DNA from: a virus
IMG/VR virus record: IMGVR_UViG_3300025132_000284
Coordinates: 1-24,475 of that record
Length of the DNA stretch: 24,475 nucleotides
Reading direction: 5' to 3' (one strand)
This document shows positions 9,743 through 17,994 of the stretch, piece after piece. Within the stretch, counting starts at the first letter, position 1; every line of letters starts with the position of its first letter. The notes under the pieces are model-generated. The model was not told the origin of the DNA. It made no database searches and worked only from the letters and a program-made list of their open reading frames with translations. The translations under genes and the position numbers were made by a program.

Positions 9743-9805
9743 TTATTTAATCTCCTCCAAATAAATAGATTTTAAAGATATTTTGTTTATAAAATATTTA
9801 TACAT
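9743..9805 (-). CDS. Possible 20-aa leader mini-ORF before gp25
   Basis: An ATG at 9805 opens a 20-codon frame, AT-rich and rich in Lys, Ile and Tyr. It ends in TAA immediately before the gp25 ATG and in the same phase. A GAGG lies 8 bases before its ATG. The late-promoter sequence overlaps its first codons, so only transcripts reading through from upstream would contain the start. It could serve translational coupling or be chance in an AT-rich gap. I do not recognise the peptide. Confidence 0.2.
   Translation of the reverse strand: MYKYFINKISLKSIYLEEIK
9751..9758 (-). promoter_or_regulatory. Strong ribosome binding site of the gp25 gene
   Basis: The minus strand reads GGAGGAGA here, 8 bases before the gp25 ATG at 9742. 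It is one of the two best Shine-Dalgarno matches in the window and supports this start codon. Confidence 0.75.
9795..9802 (-). promoter_or_regulatory. T4-type late promoter (TATAAATA) upstream of gp25
   Basis: The minus strand reads TATAAATA, the exact late-promoter -10 sequence recognised by the gp55 sigma factor in T4-like phages, which needs no -35 element. It sits in the 77-base gap after the 2364-aa gene and about 53 bases before the gp25 ATG, the expected distance. A gp55-like gene is present in the same window. An 8-base match is expected once or twice per strand by chance at this AT content, and two further copies occur inside genes, so position is the main support. Confidence 0.55.
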
Positions 9806-9819
9806 TTTAAATCCTCATG

Positions 9820-12800
9820 TTAGTTGTTTTCTGGAGTTTTATCCTCGCACTCACCTTCTGGGGCTGGCAAGCTCTCTTTATCTTTATCTGGCTCTTGTGC
9901 CATAAGCTTTGCTATGATGCCCACAGGGGTGAGTGGGCCAGGAAAGAACCATGGTGTTTTCCATGTTGGGTCTATTGTGTTGGCTGCTGCCTGAATAACT
10001 AACTCGAAGAACATCTTGGCTATTTCATTTGGTGCTGGTGACGATATGCTCAGCTTTTCCTCTTGTGTTTCCGGCTCTGGTGTCACGTATGAGTAATCGT
10101 CCTCAATAGCCTTTAAAGACTCAACAATAAAAGAGCCGACAAAGCCCTTGGTGGAGCTAAATAAATTTTCAAGCTCAGGGTATGAAGCAAGCATTCCATA
10201 TCGATATATCATGGCTGTTGTAAATGATGTTTGTTTGATCGGCAGCACTTCGTTAAGCAAATCAGAATTTTTTAGATTATCCATCAACTTGTTTTGCATT
10301 TTGTAAATAATTTCTTCGCGCATTGGATTAGGCTTTGTTTCTGGATTTGCTTCTAGGCGGCTATGTGGGGCCAACATTGTGTTTAAAAGTTTGCAAGTCG
10401 CCCACAAGGTGGGTCGCACAGGGTCGTCTTTTGTCGAAGCATCCATATAATATTGTTGAGGCTTTAAACCATCGGCCATTAGTGACTCATCCATAGAAAG
10501 AGGGCAAAACAAATTGTTATATAAGTTGGCGTGGGTGTCCATAGCGGAGCCGCGGGTGTAATTGTATTGAACCTGATTGGCGGCCAATCCAAGTTCTGAA
10601 ATTTTAGACATTATCAAGCTCCATGGGTTTTCTTCGAATGGCGCTTTTGCGGAATCGCTAAACGTAAAGTGCGGCGCAGAAACACCAAAGGTTGGTGGGG
10701 ATCCCGGTGGGTGCATTTTCTCATGCACCTGCTCCCAGTAATCTCTGAGATCGTATTCTTCAAATTCAATTGGCAGGCAAAGCCAATTTGTAGCAGTTGC
10801 AGAATCACCATCAGTCAATAAGAAAGTTTTGTCTTGAATATAATCCTTATCAATTTTTGCCTCAAGAGTGACATCTCTTAGTTCAGATATAATGTTCTCC
10901 ATATAGCTAGAATCTACACCTTCGCCCTTATAGGGTACAATTAGGTTTAATCTCATGCCCATCGATATATCAAACCAGTGATCAAAGGGTGCTTCCACTA
11001 CAATTCTTTTCAACCACTCACACATGCCGATCAAATTAAGTCCATTCTTTTCATAAAATTCATTAATTTTTCCCATACCACCCAACCCGTCCAAGGTGCC
11101 GGCAAATTCATCAAAACCATGACGTATCATAAATTCAGCAATTTTTTCAAAAAACACCCTTTGAAATGGTAGTGGTGAAATATTCTCATTGTTTTCTTTT
11201 AGCGTCTCGTTCCATTTGGTGTTGAACTCCGGGCCGTCCGGTTCGGACAACACATCGTCCATGAGAGCTTTATTTGCACCTGGATTGACTTCTTTTGCAG
11301 CAGAAAAAATATCAATAAATGAAAAATTCCAATTTTTAAACGTTTGATATGCCGTTTCAGAAAAATTGTGATATCCTATTGAATCTAGGCCCACAACCCC
11401 CCTATTGCGAAAATTAAGCTGAGACGGGAGGGGTATGCCGGCCGGATATTGTTGCCAATGATAGAAAGCATTATAAAATGATTTATCACCATAAGCAGAT
11501 GTTTCCTTCCCCTTGCCTACAATCGAATCGGACGGCGCAGGAAAATAAGAACTAACAGTGCTTTGAAAAATTGATCTTAAATTATGAAAAGAGCCGTCCG
11601 GTCCAGCGACTCCGTGCCCAAATTCGTGTTTCCAGGGGCGCCCATCCTTATCAACCGGGGAAAAGAAAGTTAAAAAGAAATCCCAAAAAGTAGAAAGCTC
11701 TTCATCACCATTGACAAAAAGCAATTTTCCATGCTCTTCGTACTCTTTTTCAATCTTGCCAATGATTTTTCTTATAAAATTGTGAATTGTTCTGATTACT
11801 GGATAGTGTTTTCTATAATTAAACTGCCCATATGGTCGACTTTCCGTCGATGGGATTATATCTTTATACAAAGAATTGCCACCGAGTTCAGTAAAGAAAG
11901 TTGCATCGATGGGATCTCCATCTTCAACGGGCGGTGGCCAACCCTTCAGCGCATCAAGCCCAAACCAATCAACCTTCTCTGGGACTTCACCCAACTGGGT
12001 ACCATCGTTAGCCACTCCTCCATATGCATTTACATCTTTAATGTTTCTAAATATTGCAGTTTCCCATAAAGAAAAGGCTTGCTTAAATCTTTTCCAAAAA
12101 TCTTGATAATAAACATCCGCAGCTTCAAGGCTGGTTGGCGGCTCGCTAGCTGTAGTTAGTTTAGACCTCATCCTTACGTAGGGCTCAAAAAATAAGCCAC
12201 CCTCCCTCTTGGATGGAAAAGGCTTAGGTGATTGACTATATACGGAGTAGTCCTCGTAGTTCACTAGAGACGGATCAGGCATCTGACGAAATAGGGGCAT
12301 CTTATTAACCTCCAGCTCTCCATTTTCTGTTTCCTGGCGAGTTGGGAATCTGCTCCCCTGCATTATTTCACGGTGGATAGAGTATTTGAAAAAGTCATTC
12401 TTAAAATAGTCCACATCATCCAGTTTTGTGAATTGATCTTTCCAAGCCGGATTTGCAAATTTACGGACTCGTTCATCCATCAATTTATCAACTTCAAGCG
12501 CAGTTTCAACAATAATCATGTCTAAGCTTTCTTCGCGCGTTTTAACTCTAGTCTGTTCCGCCTTTTGTGCTTTTGTTAGGGGGGAACCATCTTCGTTTGT
12601 CATTGAATCGACATCAACATCCGCAAGGCGCGCCCTGACAACTTTTTGTGAATAATCTAAAAGATTTTCATATCCACTTGAAAGCGAACTTTCTACTGAA
12701 GATCTAATCGCAGATTTTATAATCGACATATAAGCTTCATCTTCAATGATGTCAGAAATTTTTGCAAAAGAGAACATAAAGATATTCTTAAGATATTCCT

Positions 12801-15800
12801 CTGCAATACAAACTTTTATAAGCATCTTATATAGACCAAACATGTTCGCGATTTGGATCGCATCTGGAGTATCGAACATGCTAACCATGCATTCTAAACT
12901 TTTTCTAACCTCTTCCACGTCAGCTTTTGTTTTTTCTGGGTCTAACAGTGGTGTAGGGTTTGTTTCTAAGCATTTAGATTGTGCCTCTTCATTTGTGAGA
13001 GGTAGCGCATTAAAATTCTTTGCTTTAAAGAGATCTGTCTGAGAGGCGTTATCCCACACAGTTTCCAACATTAAGTTGGCTGCCAAGGGGAAAATGCCTT
13101 TAAAGATATTGTCAGCGATCTGAGTAGCCGCCATCATCGCGGCCACCACCGTACCCTTTGGTATATCGGGATTAAAAAGAAAATAATCAAAAAGTTCCTT
13201 CTGAAAATCGTCTAAATCGAATTTGTCAGCTTCCATTGCAATTTGCCCGGCAGGAGGATATTCATATTCCTTCACTCCACCATTATAAGATATGATTTTA
13301 ATTTGTGGTGAAGGAATGCTCATACCTTTGTGAACAATGTCAGTGCCAGAAAAATTAAAAACCATGTCCAAAGAATAGCTTGTTCCTGGTAAAACATACT
13401 CAAAAGAGCCTACTGCATTTTCTGGGTCATAAAAAATCAACTGCTCGTTTTGAGTGTTTGATGCGATAATATCAGAAATTAAACCCCGAAACTTCTTAGC
13501 AACTAATTTATTGTTTTCACCGTCTGTGTCTGCGTTATAACTCTCTTGAGAATTGTTTAACATACCAGTGACTGCCTTCATATATGCTAGTGAAGGATCA
13601 GCAGCTGTAGATTCGTTGCCGGCTGCAGACTTAATGCTGTTTAAAAGAGCAGTCATCATGTTAGGATTAAAGGTTTCTTTTATGAGTGGCTTATATGCTG
13701 CCAAGGTATTATTGAAACTGTCGTCAATTGCTTTGTAGGTTTTATCAGCTAGGCGCTCTTGCATAAAAAGCTGTGTTTCGTGAGTTTGGCTTGGCATTAA
13801 GGGTTTCATACCAATTTGATCTGGCGCACAAGGTCCGCAGAAAAGTGGCGGATAGAGGCTCTTCATCATATTTGGGTCAATAAATGGCAACATGCTGGTT
13901 GCGTCTTCGAGTGCCTGCTGTTGGTCCCCTTCTGCAATCGCTAAAATATCTTCAGGCCATATAGATTTTTCCAATTCATCGACGTTTATTGGGTCACAGA
14001 GCCCCACTAGCGCCTCTTGAAAAGCATTATATTCATCTATTGCGGCGTCATACACATCGCTATCAATAAGAGAGCCAAGGTCTAATAAGAGGGCCTGGGC
14101 TTGATCGGGCGAAATAAAGCCCGGAGGGAAAGGCAACACTGTGATGTCTCCAGTTGTAGGATCTTCTTTTTCATATGTTTGGTCTTTTTTATTAGGATCA
14201 TATCCAGTTTGCGCGGCAATGGCAGCAAGAGAAAGGCCGGGGAAGTTCACTTGAAGAGCCATGATTGTCCCCTCATCCATAAAGGCCAATGCAGCATCCT
14301 CATAACTTCCCTCAAAAGAATCATCTCCGCATTCTGTTGTAAAAAGCCTTTTTAGTTCACTAGGAGAAAATACATCTCCAAGCTTTTCAAATCCATCATA
14401 CAAAGTTTGAACATCCTGATTGAAGAAGTGCTTGGTCTTCAACTCCCCAAATTTATCCCAAAGCTCGTTATCTCCAGAATCTTTATATATGCTAGAATTT
14501 AATATCCAATCTCTTGGGCTGGTAAATCCAAATGGATCCCCCGTACCATTGCATAAGTCTTGAGTCAGGCCACCGTTAAATTGCTCTTTAACGTATTTTA
14601 AGACAACCATGGCAGTCGCATAGACTATGCTCATTGCCATGTCCTTGAGGCCCTTTGCAAAGGATTTCCTGAAGCTTTCTAGTTTGTCTGTGGATTTAAG
14701 ATATTTTTTGATTGGATCTACAAATCTATCAATTGCCAAAGTTCCATTTTGATCATTATCGTATAATTTATCTTTTGCTGCGGTTGTCATGCCATCAATG
14801 CTTTGATCAGTTAGTTCTTCCACATATTCTAGCATTTTTGTGATAGGGCCATATGAAGCTAGCACACAATCACATATTGCATCGCCGGCGACTTCTTCAG
14901 CCCAATCTAGCATTTCTTGATTAAAGTCTCCAGGAGATCTTCCCAATTTCTTTTGCATGTATGGGTCGGAACAATACAGTGGTATTAACTGAACCATGAT
15001 CTGAGTTTCAGTCCATGGCTCTGAAGGGTCTGGTGGGAATCTTTCAGGATATCTAGCACTGGCGATTTTATATACATCTCCAACGCGGCCCGTAATTTTT
15101 TCTTCTAGCTTTGCAATGGCCAAATCACCGTTTGGCACATTCCTTAAACAAGGATAAAGCTGTTGACGTATTTCTGATATGGGCACTGTCTTTAAGATTG
15201 TTTGGCACATGTGCCTTTTCATGGCGCTGTTTTTAGCACACTTGAAAATAAGAGCAGAGGCCATCTTGATTAATTCCGCTATAGGTATACGATTCAGCAA
15301 TTTATCAAAAAGCTCCGACATGGACTTAATTTCTCCAAACACAGCCTTTAATAAGTTTTCATCACCAGAATACATATTGGTGACATTCGATGTGCCGGCA
15401 ATTAAGTTCTTTACATCCGGAGACATTAAATTTGTAGGATCTTTTATATACTTTCCTGTAAATAAGAGATCTTTAAAAATGGGATTTTTTAACTGAAGTG
15501 GGTCAACTAAAGACTCTAATGTTGGTTTTGCCTCTCCATTGTAATTTGTTTCAGGCGTAGGATATACATACGTATTGATAAAATCAAGCCAAGATTGATG
15601 CATTGAAAACAGATCTGTGCTATAGTTTCCGCCCGATTTTAAGTATTTTCCATATCTCCTATTGATCTCAGGCAACATATGTAAGAAGTTATTAATTCTT
15701 GGTACCGAAAAAGGCCCAGAACCTCTAATTGAGTTTAAGCCTTCTTTTAAAATGTAGGGTGTAATATCGGCACCTTCCTCACACAAGCAATCCGCCACCT

Positions 15801-16914
15801 CACTAAAAGATACATATTGTAAAACATATTCTTCAGTGAACCCAAACTGAATTGCACCAAGGGGAGTATTCTCTTTTATGTCTTTTAGGCTTGGGAGGGA
15901 GTTTGCGCGGAAAAGGCCATTGATAACCCCATAAATTTCTTTTACAGAATTTGCTGAACATTTCGCATTAAAGCTAGTTTCGAAGCCCTCTTCTGCAAAT
16001 GCAATATTCATTTGGGCATCAAAGTGAAAAAGTATTTTTTGTAAATTTTTCAGATACTGATCGAAATCTTTAACTAAAACTAAAACTTCTCTACTGACCT
16101 TGGACATGTCTACTTTGTTGCTTTTTTGAGGAAGTGAATCAACCCAACCTCTGTCAAACATAATTTTAACCCACAAAGTCTGGTATTCTGGCCTTCGAGG
16201 GATAATGTGCCAAGCCTGTGCTGTAGGGACTTCTTTTTGGGCGCCAGTTGTAACATCTCGACCTCGATCAACTATTTTATTTTGCGGCATAAAACCAAAG
16301 TTGTGAGCTAAATCTACAATCTTGTCTTTTCGTATTTCTTTATCTAAATCTTTTTCCAATTTGCCCAAGGCCCATAGTTTACATTTATTTACAAACTCTG
16401 GATCGCCTAACAGGCCTCTTCCGCCGCCTTTTCCCTTGGGGGCTGGGTGTCCAACCTCTATCTTGCCAGAAGCGTCAACATAATCAGCCAAATTGGGGTT
16501 TTTGAGCATATTCTCGAATACAAGAGGTACTATGTAGTATTGTTTACGAGGGTCTGAAGAAAGGTGAGTTTTCTTTCTCTGCCACCAAGCCTGGGTATTT
16601 CCTATATTTTTTTGCTCATAATTTCTGTTTATTTCATCGCCATGACTGACGGAAGGCCCAATACCATAGCCCTTCTTGATTACACTTAATTTGTAAGCCC
16701 AACTGTAATTTTCATCCGGATCAAACATATCTGGATCGTTCATTTTACTTTGTATGATAGACTTAAATTCTTCTAACGTAGGCGAATAGCCGCTATGAAC
16801 TTTTTTTCCATTTTGAATAGAAAAAGTTTTTTCAACTGCGCCTTTCTCTGGTTCTTTGAGGAGGCGATCATATAATTTTTCTATCTGTGTGTCTTGTGTT
16901 GTCTTGCTAGCCAT
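9820..16914 (-). CDS. Giant 2364-aa protein of unknown fold, probable virion/baseplate component
   Basis: I do not recognise a family over this length. The protein is mixed alpha/beta, largely helical in the centre, with about 20 scattered cysteines including a CGPC near residue 1027, and no signal peptide. A few helices are hydrophobic (around SIVYATAMVVLKYV and VVAAMMAATQIADNIF) but none is a clear membrane anchor. A single HEFGH motif at residues 1763-1767 matches the HExxH zinc-protease signature, though the surrounding Pro/Gly-rich sequence is atypical. The C-terminus has TPWFFPGPLTPVGIIAKLM followed by an acidic, proline-rich tail. The protein is not coiled-coil and has many aromatic and cysteine residues, so it does not look like a tape measure. 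It lies between tail-tip and wedge genes, 25 bases after the 335-aa gene, so a baseplate or injected role is inferred. Confidence 0.85.
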   Translation of the reverse strand: MASKTTQDTQIEKLYDRLLKEPEKGAVEKTFSIQNGKKVHSGYSPTLEEFKSIIQSKMNDPDMFDPDENYSWAYKLSVIKKGYGIGPSVSHGDEINRNYEQKNIGNTQAWWQRKKTHLSSDPRKQYYIVPLVFENMLKNPNLADYVDASGKIEVGHPAPKGKGGGRGLLGDPEFVNKCKLWALGKLEKDLDKEIRKDKIVDLAHNFGFMPQNKIVDRGRDVTTGAQKEVPTAQAWHIIPRRPEYQTLWVKIMFDRGWVDSLPQKSNKVDMSKVSREVLVLVKDFDQYLKNLQKILFHFDAQMNIAFAEEGFETSFNAKCSANSVKEIYGVINGLFRANSLPSLKDIKENTPLGAIQFGFTEEYVLQYVSFSEVADCLCEEGADITPYILKEGLNSIRGSGPFSVPRINNFLHMLPEINRRYGKYLKSGGNYSTDLFSMHQSWLDFINTYVYPTPETNYNGEAKPTLESLVDPLQLKNPIFKDLLFTGKYIKDPTNLMSPDVKNLIAGTSNVTNMYSGDENLLKAVFGEIKSMSELFDKLLNRIPIAELIKMASALIFKCAKNSAMKRHMCQTILKTVPISEIRQQLYPCLRNVPNGDLAIAKLEEKITGRVGDVYKIASARYPERFPPDPSEPWTETQIMVQLIPLYCSDPYMQKKLGRSPGDFNQEMLDWAEEVAGDAICDCVLASYGPITKMLEYVEELTDQSIDGMTTAAKDKLYDNDQNGTLAIDRFVDPIKKYLKSTDKLESFRKSFAKGLKDMAMSIVYATAMVVLKYVKEQFNGGLTQDLCNGTGDPFGFTSPRDWILNSSIYKDSGDNELWDKFGELKTKHFFNQDVQTLYDGFEKLGDVFSPSELKRLFTTECGDDSFEGSYEDAALAFMDEGTIMALQVNFPGLSLAAIAAQTGYDPNKKDQTYEKEDPTTGDITVLPFPPGFISPDQAQALLLDLGSLIDSDVYDAAIDEYNAFQEALVGLCDPINVDELEKSIWPEDILAIAEGDQQQALEDATSMLPFIDPNMMKSLYPPLFCGPCAPDQIGMKPLMPSQTHETQLFMQERLADKTYKAIDDSFNNTLAAYKPLIKETFNPNMMTALLNSIKSAAGNESTAADPSLAYMKAVTGMLNNSQESYNADTDGENNKLVAKKFRGLISDIIASNTQNEQLIFYDPENAVGSFEYVLPGTSYSLDMVFNFSGTDIVHKGMSIPSPQIKIISYNGGVKEYEYPPAGQIAMEADKFDLDDFQKELFDYFLFNPDIPKGTVVAAMMAATQIADNIFKGIFPLAANLMLETVWDNASQTDLFKAKNFNALPLTNEEAQSKCLETNPTPLLDPEKTKADVEEVRKSLECMVSMFDTPDAIQIANMFGLYKMLIKVCIAEEYLKNIFMFSFAKISDIIEDEAYMSIIKSAIRSSVESSLSSGYENLLDYSQKVVRARLADVDVDSMTNEDGSPLTKAQKAEQTRVKTREESLDMIIVETALEVDKLMDERVRKFANPAWKDQFTKLDDVDYFKNDFFKYSIHREIMQGSRFPTRQETENGELEVNKMPLFRQMPDPSLVNYEDYSVYSQSPKPFPSKREGGLFFEPYVRMRSKLTTASEPPTSLEAADVYYQDFWKRFKQAFSLWETAIFRNIKDVNAYGGVANDGTQLGEVPEKVDWFGLDALKGWPPPVEDGDPIDATFFTELGGNSLYKDIIPSTESRPYGQFNYRKHYPVIRTIHNFIRKIIGKIEKEYEEHGKLLFVNGDEELSTFWDFFLTFFSPVDKDGRPWKHEFGHGVAGPDGSFHNLRSIFQSTVSSYFPAPSDSIVGKGKETSAYGDKSFYNAFYHWQQYPAGIPLPSQLNFRNRGVVGLDSIGYHNFSETAYQTFKNWNFSFIDIFSAAKEVNPGANKALMDDVLSEPDGPEFNTKWNETLKENNENISPLPFQRVFFEKIAEFMIRHGFDEFAGTLDGLGGMGKINEFYEKNGLNLIGMCEWLKRIVVEAPFDHWFDISMGMRLNLIVPYKGEGVDSSYMENIISELRDVTLEAKIDKDYIQDKTFLLTDGDSATATNWLCLPIEFEEYDLRDYWEQVHEKMHPPGSPPTFGVSAPHFTFSDSAKAPFEENPWSLIMSKISELGLAANQVQYNYTRGSAMDTHANLYNNLFCPLSMDESLMADGLKPQQYYMDASTKDDPVRPTLWATCKLLNTMLAPHSRLEANPETKPNPMREEIIYKMQNKLMDNLKNSDLLNEVLPIKQTSFTTAMIYRYGMLASYPELENLFSSTKGFVGSFIVESLKAIEDDYSYVTPEPETQEEKLSISSPAPNEIAKMFFELVIQAAANTIDPTWKTPWFFPGPLTPVGIIAKLMAQEPDKDKESLPAPEGECEDKTPENN

Positions 16915-16939
16915 TTTAATCTCTTTTTCGTTACCTTAA

Positions 16940-17947
16940 TTAGGTTGTAAATACTTGTCCGCTATTAATATAATCATTGCTAAATTGTTCTAATCTTTGC
17001 ACTTTGACGCCGGCGCCTCTCATAGAATGTAACATCAAGCTCTTCTTACATTTAAGGGCCTTTGTAATCGCTGTAAATCCAGCCGTCAAACAATCAAAAG
17101 AAGGTAATGTTTCGCCGCCGGCTAGAGCTGTTGGATTTCCGCTTGCCAAAGTTCCAATAGCCATTGACGTAGGTGACGGGTGTTTGTGCTCCATAAGTGC
17201 AGCGTTGAAATTATGTTGAAACATTAAAAAATTATCAACAATGCTGCTAAGTTCATTGATGGTGTCAACAATATCATTTAATGCTTCTAGTAAATTTTCT
17301 CCCTTTGGGATTGGTTGTAGCTTTTTTTCATGCAGCTCAGATGCGGTACCTGCAATTAAATTAATGCGGCCCGGAGAGCTAATTGGTTTTCCAAAAGAAT
17401 TTTTAATATCTATTCCGCTGCATATCTTAATGCTTTCTCGACCAATAATTCGCACATGGTCAGCTTTTACGACTCCGGCCGACTTACCCAAAACGTTTCC
17501 TATGTTGCCATCAGGAACTGCAAACATATCATCTACGTCGCATTTAGCAGAAACATAAAACCTTGCAGCATCTCGTTTTGCGTTCGGGTTAACTGGCTCT
17601 TCAGGTATATCCCCTGCTGCAGTTCCATGAGAATTTAAACCAGCATATATGTCCACTGCAGAGGCACCAAATGCGCCCACACCACCATAGCCGGCGCCGT
17701 ATTGAAAAGGCTTGCGGGTAGTCGGATCTGTTTTTTCATTCATTCTATCAGGCCCAATTCGAATGCCTGAGCCGTATGATCCCTCTACATGATCCTCTCC
17801 TTTCGGGTATCTTTTTATTTGTGAAACTAAATGAGGATTTGGATCCCCATCTATGCCACTATAAAATATACCATCATCCCTGTCTAAATTTAAGCCTGTT
17901 TTGTCTAAAAGTAAATCTTTATTTCTAAGTGGTAAGTTTAAGTCCAT
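16940..17947 (-). CDS. Phage structural protein, tail-tip associated (335 aa)
   Basis: The first half is Gly/Pro-rich and ends in beta-type segments (SAVDIYAG, ARFYVSAKCDVDD). The centre holds VKADHVRIIGRESIKI (about residues 160-175) and GRINLIAG, then LQPIPKGENLLEALNDI (about 210-226). A helix follows, ending in QHNFNAALMEHKHPSP. This combination of ADxVRIIGREsIKI, QPxxKGENLxEaL and a terminal HxH recurs, as I remember it, in virion proteins of large T4-like phages, but the exact role is not known to me. The short beta repeats resemble spike or beta-helix tips, and the HKH (254-256) could bind a metal. It lies between the OB-fold/peptidase gene and the 2364-aa gene, so a tail-tip or hub accessory role is inferred. 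Confidence 0.8.
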   Translation of the reverse strand: MDLNLPLRNKDLLLDKTGLNLDRDDGIFYSGIDGDPNPHLVSQIKRYPKGEDHVEGSYGSGIRIGPDRMNEKTDPTTRKPFQYGAGYGGVGAFGASAVDIYAGLNSHGTAAGDIPEEPVNPNAKRDAARFYVSAKCDVDDMFAVPDGNIGNVLGKSAGVVKADHVRIIGRESIKICSGIDIKNSFGKPISSPGRINLIAGTASELHEKKLQPIPKGENLLEALNDIVDTINELSSIVDNFLMFQHNFNAALMEHKHPSPTSMAIGTLASGNPTALAGGETLPSFDCLTAGFTAITKALKCKKSLMLHSMRGAGVKVQRLEQFSNDYINSGQVFTT

Positions 17948-17982
17948 ATTTCCATTCTCCTAATAAGTTCTCATAAATTGCG

Positions 17983-17990
17983 TATCTATA
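17983..17990 (-). promoter_or_regulatory. Weak late-promoter-like sequence (TATAGATA)
   Basis: The 47-base gap before the 335-aa gene contains TATAGATA on the minus strand, one base from the TATAAATA late consensus and about 36 bases before the ATG. Its position is suitable but the mismatch makes it uncertain. Confidence 0.2.
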
Positions 17991-17994
17991 GTCT

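Noticed and set aside
13820-13850. CGPC in the 2364-aa protein as a thioredoxin active site
   Set aside because: There is no thioredoxin-like strand-helix context or cis-proline segment around it. It is probably an incidental cysteine pair.
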